DNA of 64,000 bases from Glebionis coronaria. Its lineage: Eukaryota; Streptophyta; Magnoliopsida; Asterales; Asteraceae. Both the position numbers and the translations under genes were made by a program. The stretch spans positions 186,001 through 250,000 of the forward strand of contig JANFOE010000583.1 of the NCBI GenBank assembly GCA_025667525.1, written 5' to 3'. The notes below the pieces were generated by a model. The model was not told the DNA's origin. It did not search any database and worked only from the letters and a program-made list of their open reading frames with translations. Below, one piece after another: positions 57,901 through 64,000 of this stretch. Position 1 is the stretch's first letter. Each line of letters begins with the position of its first letter.

Positions 57901-58702
57901 TTAGGAACTTTTATTTTCAATTTTCTCTTAGTTATATTATTCTAGGGTTTTATAAATTTTTTAGAATTTATTTTTGAACTTTTTAATTTTTTTTTGATTA
58001 TTTTAATATTATTTTATTGGTAAAAATTAAAAGTTTGTTTTTTCTACTTTTTTCATTTTTCCTAGATTGTAGACATTAAATTAGGAACTTTGTCACTTCC
58101 CAAATATTTTTTAGGCTTTTCATTTAATTTTTAGAATTAATTTAAAATTTAATAGATTTTAATAGTTTTTAGGAGTTTAAAAATAGTTTAATTTGGTTTT
58201 AAAATTTTTAAAAATAGTTTTTAGCTTAATTAGGTCATTTTTGAGGTTTACAAACTATAAAATTTTGTTTAGGGTTTTTTAATAATTATAAGTGATTTTT
58301 AGGGCTTTAATTAGCATTAAAAAGTCATTATTTAATTAATTAAAAGGTTTTAGCAAGTTTGGATTTTTTTTGTAAACTCTTAGAATTTTATTGTGGATTT
58401 TTAATAATTTTTAGGAATTTTTAGGTTAAAATTTTAATTTTGGTAGTTTTTAAGTTTCTACGTCTTAACTTTCTAGTAGTGGTTTTGTCAATTTTTTTTA
58501 TTTTTGCGTCTTCGTCATTTTCTCTTCTCTTTTCTTCTTGTTAATAATCAAAAACATTAATCATCATTCATTACACAACACACGTGCCTCCTCGAGAGAA
58601 CGATCCCCATTTGGGTCATAACTTGTGGTTTTCCTAAATCACTCGTTAATACTTACCCTAATTACCTTGTTTTCCTAAACAAGTGTATTTCTACGACAAT
58701 CA
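54907..58702 (+). repeat. 3' LTR of element F, 3796 bp
   Basis: Matches the 5' LTR along its length with scattered substitutions and small indels in T runs. The CA microsatellite in the tRNA-like segment is two bases shorter here. Confidence 0.93.
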
Positions 58703-58707
58703 ACGCC

Positions 58708-60853
58708 TTTCATATTCCCACGTATACGAAGGTTTTCTTTCAGCTTAATGATGAGATTCAAGCTGCTAACGCATTTCCTCGGACAGACACGAGATGAATT
58801 TTATCCTAATTATGGACTATGAACAGCACACCATGCTACGATTCATAATTATATACAGTAATGTTCAGGCTCCTGAATACTTTCAGCCTGATTTTTCCAT
58901 CAGAAAAATCTTTACAATTATCTATGCTTTCCAAGCACGTGCTTTGTTAGCCATGATTGCTAAAATTTTCTAGCTATCAGTAAGACACGACTACTAAAGT
59001 CCTTTTACGCATAACCAACGGATTATTCCAAAATTGTTCCTTACACTCCAGAAGAACCTTCAAGGAGAAGGACGGTAACATAAGATTATGTGTCGACTAC
59101 CGTCGATTTTAAACAAATCACCATTTACGACCGTTACTCTCCTCCATGTATTGACAAGATCGGATTCATGATCATGCTGCCAATAGTGACGGGTGAAAGA
59201 GCAGGACATGTCCATGACTTCTATTCGTGCACGACTCGGTCATGCTAGATTTATGATTTTGGATTAGTCTCATCAATGCTCCAACAACATTATGGACTTA
59301 ATAAATTGAGTTTCCATGAACTCCTAAACAAATTAATCAGCGTTTTCATTGAGGATAACCTGATTTCCTTTAAGCCTAGAGGAAGACCATATCTGCACTA
59401 TGTTGCAAATTCTTGACAAGAGAAATTTTACCCTAGAAAATTTTCCAATATCAATTCTGTTTGATTTCAGTGACACGCTGAATCACATGGGTTCCTACGG
59501 TTAATCTTATCATGACTCTGCTTATGCGTAAAGGAAAGAACCATACACTACATTAGGTGTTTTAGGAAATCCTATGCTAGGAGAACTCTAGATTCAGAGA
59601 CTCAGAGTTTCGCAACCTTCTATGTATCAAGTTTCTACGAAGCAGGATACAGCTACGTCCATATCTTTGTACCTGACATACCAACAAGCTAAGATACGAC
59701 ACCAACAAACTGGGATGTTTCATCATCTAAAATTGTGAACTAAAATGGGACAAGATCTTCACGGATTTTGGTTACCAGATTAATGCAAACTCAGAACAAG
59801 CATGATGCTAATTGGGTAATTGCAAACAGTTTGATCAAGTCTGCAGAATCCTTACATCCGCAAGGATTGCAGAACCAACAGATTGACAGGACGTGTTCCA
59901 GCCAAGGCTCATCCGTTCACTTGGCAATTCCTCAGTTATCGGGTCAGACAAATATTCATAATTGTGCTCCTTATTTAATTCACGTCCTTGTTCTAATTTC
60001 ACGACTCGCTTTCGCACTCGCGTTCATGATACTATTCACGTTCATGATGGTATCTCGGCTTACGTTGTACGTTCATTTTTTTCTCATTCTGGGAAGTTTT
60101 GCAAGAACTTGAGAGACCAGACCCAAGTTTAGTATAACTCCCTTTCCTCAGATAGACGTTTCACGTCATACTCCATGTCTCACCTTGTAGCGTTTGGCGT
60201 TACCGCCATTATATTCTATGTTCACGATATGTTTCACATGTCATGTTCATTCCACATTCCTCATATCATGATCAAGATATGTTACACGTATCATGGATCA
60301 TGATATGTTTACTCATACTACACTCGCCATGTCTCAACGTAGCACGTTCAAAATTTTTCACGTATCACCTTAAAAAAATTTCACGTACTACGTTTCTTTA
60401 TGTCTCGCGCAACGTTGCTAATTATCGGTTAAGTCAGATTGTCTTGCACCGCAACGTTTCAATTACCCTTGCACGTTAACTCTTATTTTCCTCGATCGAA
60501 TTTAGGGGATCTACCTTACGTTGATAACCAAGAACTTCTTCGTATGTCAAGTCAAAGTCAGGAGGACCAAGATTTACCTTTCGAGTCAAGATCTTGTGAA
60601 GGTTCCGTTCCAAGAGGGAGGCCACTTGGAAACGGACAAGTTCATCCGGACTTCTTATCCATTTTTCTCTCATCAATTAGATATGTCCTTTCAGTGACGT
60701 CACCTTCCATGTCCTTTCAAGACATGTCACGTTCCACGTCACCTGCACTTTTCGTTATCTTTCATACCTTTCCAGTTTGAGTCGGGTATGTTACGCTTCC
60801 AGTTACGTTATCTATAATTCGGGGACGAATTATTCTTTTTAGGGGAGAAGAGT
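58708..60853 (+). pseudogene. decayed pol of element C-D
   Basis: The clearest piece is reverse transcriptase: KEKDGNIRLCVDYRR at about 59062-59106, followed by stops. Later parts are too degraded to read until about 60600, where DNA matches the C-terminal end of gypsy integrase (the VPFQEGGHLETDKF region). The stretch ends with CGGGGACGAATTATTC and AGGGGAGAAGAG, the usual gypsy pol end and polypurine tract. It cannot make a working enzyme. Confidence 0.75.
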
Positions 60854-63783
60854 TGTAAAACCCGCATGCTTTTACCATGAATAGTACCCTTAAGATCGTA
60901 CGTACTAGATTAAAACTTTCCTATTATAGCATGATTACGATTACGTGTTAGGATTTTACGTATTACGTACGTGTTAGAACACGATAAGTATTTACTACGC
61001 ACGAGCACGTAATAATTATTTGATAATAATTAATCACGAACATGCGATCATGAAATCATGAACGTAATTAAAACACGAACTATTATTAATTACGTATATA
61101 TATTTATTACGAGCGTAAATAAATATATTAGATCACGATAATTACGTAACGAGAACACATAAAACGCGAACACAAATAATCATGAACGAATAACTAAACA
61201 TCGAGAAACGGAAAAAGGTACGGGTACCCAATGTGGGGCCCCTACCCGCGGCTACAAGGAGCAAATGGGCCAAGCCCATTTGTATTTTTACTAAAAGGAG
61301 GTTAAGGAATTTTTACACTACTCATAATTATTTTACAGAAGATTTACAGAAAACCTAAAACCCTCCTCTTTTCTTCTTTTTTGGCCGCCACCTTCAAAAC
61401 ACCAAAAGGGGGTGTTTGTTGATCTTGGATCTTGAAATTCTTGTTGGTGTTCGTGTTTGTTCTTTGTTCGTTTGATCCACGTATTCGGTAAATCCTTTTA
61501 AACCTTTTTCTTTTGATTTGATCTTTTATTAATTAAGAACATGTTATGTTTTTTCATAAAACTTAATTAAATCATAGATCTAACATGAATTGGGATTTAA
61601 TAAAATCAAAAGTAATGTTTTAAGGGGTGTTTGTTTTGGCCGCAGCCTACACCGAACCCGGGAGGGTTTCGGTTTGGCCATCCGACCACCACCGAGACCA
61701 TATGGTCCCGGTTGGTTGGTGTGGGTCCCACGGCAGCATCAAGACAAGGGGTACCCCGATTTGGTTCGGGGTACGGTGTCGATTTCATGTTCGGTTCATG
61801 GTTTTTAGTCTAGATCCGGTTCATGGTGTATGTTTAGTTTTTATTTTTTTTATGATCTTATGTTAAAAATTAAATTAATAAAATGACATGATTAATTTAA
61901 TAACATGACTTAGGTTATTTAATTATTAATAATCATGAAATTAATTAACCTAAGTATTTTTATATTTTAGACTTATAATTAATTAATTATTTAAAAACCA
62001 TGGTTATAATTAATTAATTAACATGACTTAGGTTATATTATTAATAAATAATAATACATGTTTTAACCTAAGTATTTAACCTTATTTAATTAAAAACATG
62101 TTATACTTTAATTAAATATTTTAACCTATAGTTTAATTTAATTACATGAAATAATTATTAAACTATACATTATATCATATGACATAGAAAATAATCATGA
62201 AAACACTTAGGCTTATATACTTAGCTTATTTAACTAGCTTATTTCTAATTATGGAAACCTTCTATTTTTAGAATCTTATTTATTTCAGGCAGCTAATCTA
62301 TTTATGGAAACTTATTTAATTAAGGCAGCTGATCTATTTATGGAAACTTTGTATTTTTAGAAACTTATCTATTTTAAGCAGTAATTCTATTTTTGGAAAC
62401 TTTCTATTTTTGGAAACTTTCTATTTTTGGAAACTTTCTATTTTTGGAAACTTTCTATTTTTGGAAACTTTCTATTTTTGGTAACTTTCTATTTTTGGAA
62501 ACTTTCTATTTTTTGGAAACTTTCTATTTTAGGAAACCTGCTATTTTTGGAAAGTTACTTATTATTACACAGTAAGTATAATAATACATGAAATACTAGA
62601 AATACTTAATCAGATTAAACAAAATATAAGATAAACACGGTTTAAGGCTTTAAAACAGTAAAACATGGTAAGAACACATAAAATAAGCTAAGACATGACA
62701 TAAAACCATCTACGTATTTAGTAAGCAGATACTTATTCATGTATGTATTTATGTAGCACTAGTGATACGGAAGTAGGATTCCTCCCAGTTCATCTTCTTC
62801 GTTCACTGGACATAAGGTACGGATTCCCGTCCTTTCAGTATGGACATTCTTTCCTTATTAGGATTCCCCGTATGCAGCCAACTGTTTTCCCTAGTATATG
62901 TTTTATGTGTTTTTGAATTGTTTATATTTAATTAGAATACCTAAAGCCATATACATGCATGACCAGTTTCACCTAGTTATGGAGGTACCATAACCATAAC
63001 ATTAGAGGCACTAATGTTATGACTTCACCACGGCGGAGTGATTGCTCGTGACGTCCCTTCAGCTTTTGGCCATTTATATTATATTTATCATGTGGGGTGT
63101 ATGGGTGCATCCTAGTTACATGTTTTCAGTCAGGATTTCATGGTGAATGTGGTGTGTGCCTTGCATCCTTCACAAGGAGCTGATCCCTCCTACCCAGAAC
63201 CAGTATATTAAATTAGAGGCAGCCCCTCTAATTTGCATGATGAGGTCACCCCTCCAAGTATTCATGCACGGTGGATTTTCATGACCTATATTGGCTAATG
63301 GTAAAATGTGTTAAACGGCTTTCATAAGATAAACATAAGGCTTTTCAAACTATAAAACTAGTTTTAGGAACATGTTCCAGGTTTTCCAGGACTTATACTT
63401 TTCCGCTGCTATTAAGTCTTTATTATGCTTAGTCACTCATACTATGTCTATATCCGTGCACTGAGCGTTTTGCTCAGCCGTTACTTTCCTTTCCATGTCC
63501 CAAAACGGCAGGTACCCTAGGGAAGACTCGAGCATTTGGAGGACGTGCATAGGATGGAAGCTGCTAGAGACTTCTTTTCCTTTTTGCCTTCATATACTTA
63601 TGCTTGTTTAGTCTTTCATTCATTTCTTTTGGCTTTATTATGTTTTGGGCTTATGTTTGGGAACCGATGTTTGATTCCGGTTATCCCTATAGTCATGTAA
63701 TGTTTTAGACATTTATCCTTGTATGCTTTGATGACACGCCATAATTACGCGTGACATTCCATTTATCAAAATGGGGTGTTACA
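60854..63783 (+). repeat. 3' LTR of element C-D, 2930 bp
   Basis: Very similar to the 5' LTR but lacks the Helitron. Its minisatellite (about 62388-62530) has more TATTTTTGGAAACTTT copies than the other LTR. Confidence 0.94.
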
Positions 63784-63788
63784 AGAAG

Positions 63789-64000
63789 ACTGGGGACGGG
63801 TCTCAGCCGGCTACTCAGCAACAGCCTACTCAGCCTAAGGGAAACGGTCAGACTCACGACCGTTCTGCTACGGACAGGTGTGGCGGTAATGATAATTACC
63901 GTAACAACGCTGGAAACTCCAACATCAGCAGGTCCTTACACTTACTCATTTTTCTTATGTTACATGCTATAGTTCTAAATTCTGACACATTAGAGAATCT
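63789..64000 (+). pseudogene. gag of element B, third part, cut by the window end
   Basis: Continues the B gag frame after the AGAAG duplication: TGDGSQPATQQQPTQPKGNG, then RSATDRCGGNDNYRNNAGN. A GT at 63932 (AGCAG|GTCCTT) may be the donor of another intron, because the peptide turns hydrophobic and non-gag-like after it. The zinc knuckle expected next is outside the window. Confidence 0.7.

Larger units (their letters stand above)
45216..58702 (+). mobile_element. element F: second OTA-type LTR element without pol, 13,487 bp
   Basis: Direct LTRs of about 3.79 kb, a TGGCGCC primer site, gag, protease and tail coding, a 2-kb 3' non-coding region and a polypurine tract. ACGCC flanks it on both sides (45211-45215 and 58703-58707). 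RT, RNase H and integrase are not found. The LTR pair differs by scattered substitutions, on the order of one per cent by a partial eye comparison. Confidence 0.93.
39651..63783 (+). mobile_element. element C-D: Tekay-like gypsy element with a decayed interior
   Basis: Direct LTRs (39651-43160 and 60854-63783), a tRNA-Met primer site, degraded gag and pol, and a polypurine-like end (AGGGGAGAAGAGT) define it. The duplication AGAAG flanks it (39646-39650 and 63784-63788), and it splits gag of element B. A Helitron sits in the 5' LTR and element F in the interior. The LTRs are very similar although the coding region is full of stops. Confidence 0.93.

Noticed and set aside
62388..62530. Regular 16-17 bp repeats that could be mistaken for a CRISPR array
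   Set aside because: No unique spacers; it is a minisatellite in a plant LTR present in four copies.

Overview
The window is plant nuclear DNA from an AT-rich, transposon-filled intergenic region. It has GT-AG introns, plant-type LTR retrotransposons, Tourist, Stowaway and hAT MITEs, a SINE and Helitrons. The style of the elements suggests a eudicot, possibly Asteraceae, but that is only an impression. I see no intact host gene and no RNA gene. The only host-derived coding pieces are exon fragments (exportin-1, a probable DUF2062 protein and a few unrecognised ones).

Layout. (1) 1-4649: the 3' part of a Helitron-like element that carries captured exon pieces and ends in a hairpin followed by CTAG/T. 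(2) 4650-8560: AT-rich DNA with a Tourist MITE, a Stowaway MITE and a coiled-coil gene fragment. (3) 8595-15034: a decayed short-LTR Ty3/gypsy element with a triplicated gag segment, a SINE and an AT-rich insertion. Its left LTR is inverted. (4) 16462-22240: a run of DNA transposons with exact target-site duplications: Harbinger, hAT, hAT, and a Harbinger carrying an intact Myb/SANT ORF. A transposase fragment follows. (5) 23155-64000: one nest of LTR retrotransposons.

The nest, from outside in. An older gypsy LTR fragment (23155-23391 and 26363-26406) holds a solo LTR (23392-26357, minus, TSD TCCAA) and the 5' LTR of element B (26407-29403, plus). The gag gene of B (29852 to beyond 64000) is split twice. 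Element E (30355-39328, minus, TSD AGCAA) is an Athila/OTA-type element. Element C-D (39651-63783, plus, TSD AGAAG) belongs to the same broad family as B. C-D in turn holds a 630-bp Helitron in its 5' LTR, and element F (45216-58702, plus, TSD ACGCC) in its interior, which is a second OTA-type element. The TSDs and the reading frame of B gag across the junctions support this order.

E and F are the most interesting part. Both have long LTRs, a gag with a CX2CX3HX4C knuckle, an aspartic protease, and an unusual tail with paired FDPG motifs around a hydrophobic stretch. Neither has recognisable reverse transcriptase, RNase H or integrase. About 2 kb of non-coding DNA follows the tail in each, and parts of it are conserved between E and F although their LTRs differ. 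This looks like a class of pol-less elements that must be mobilised in trans.
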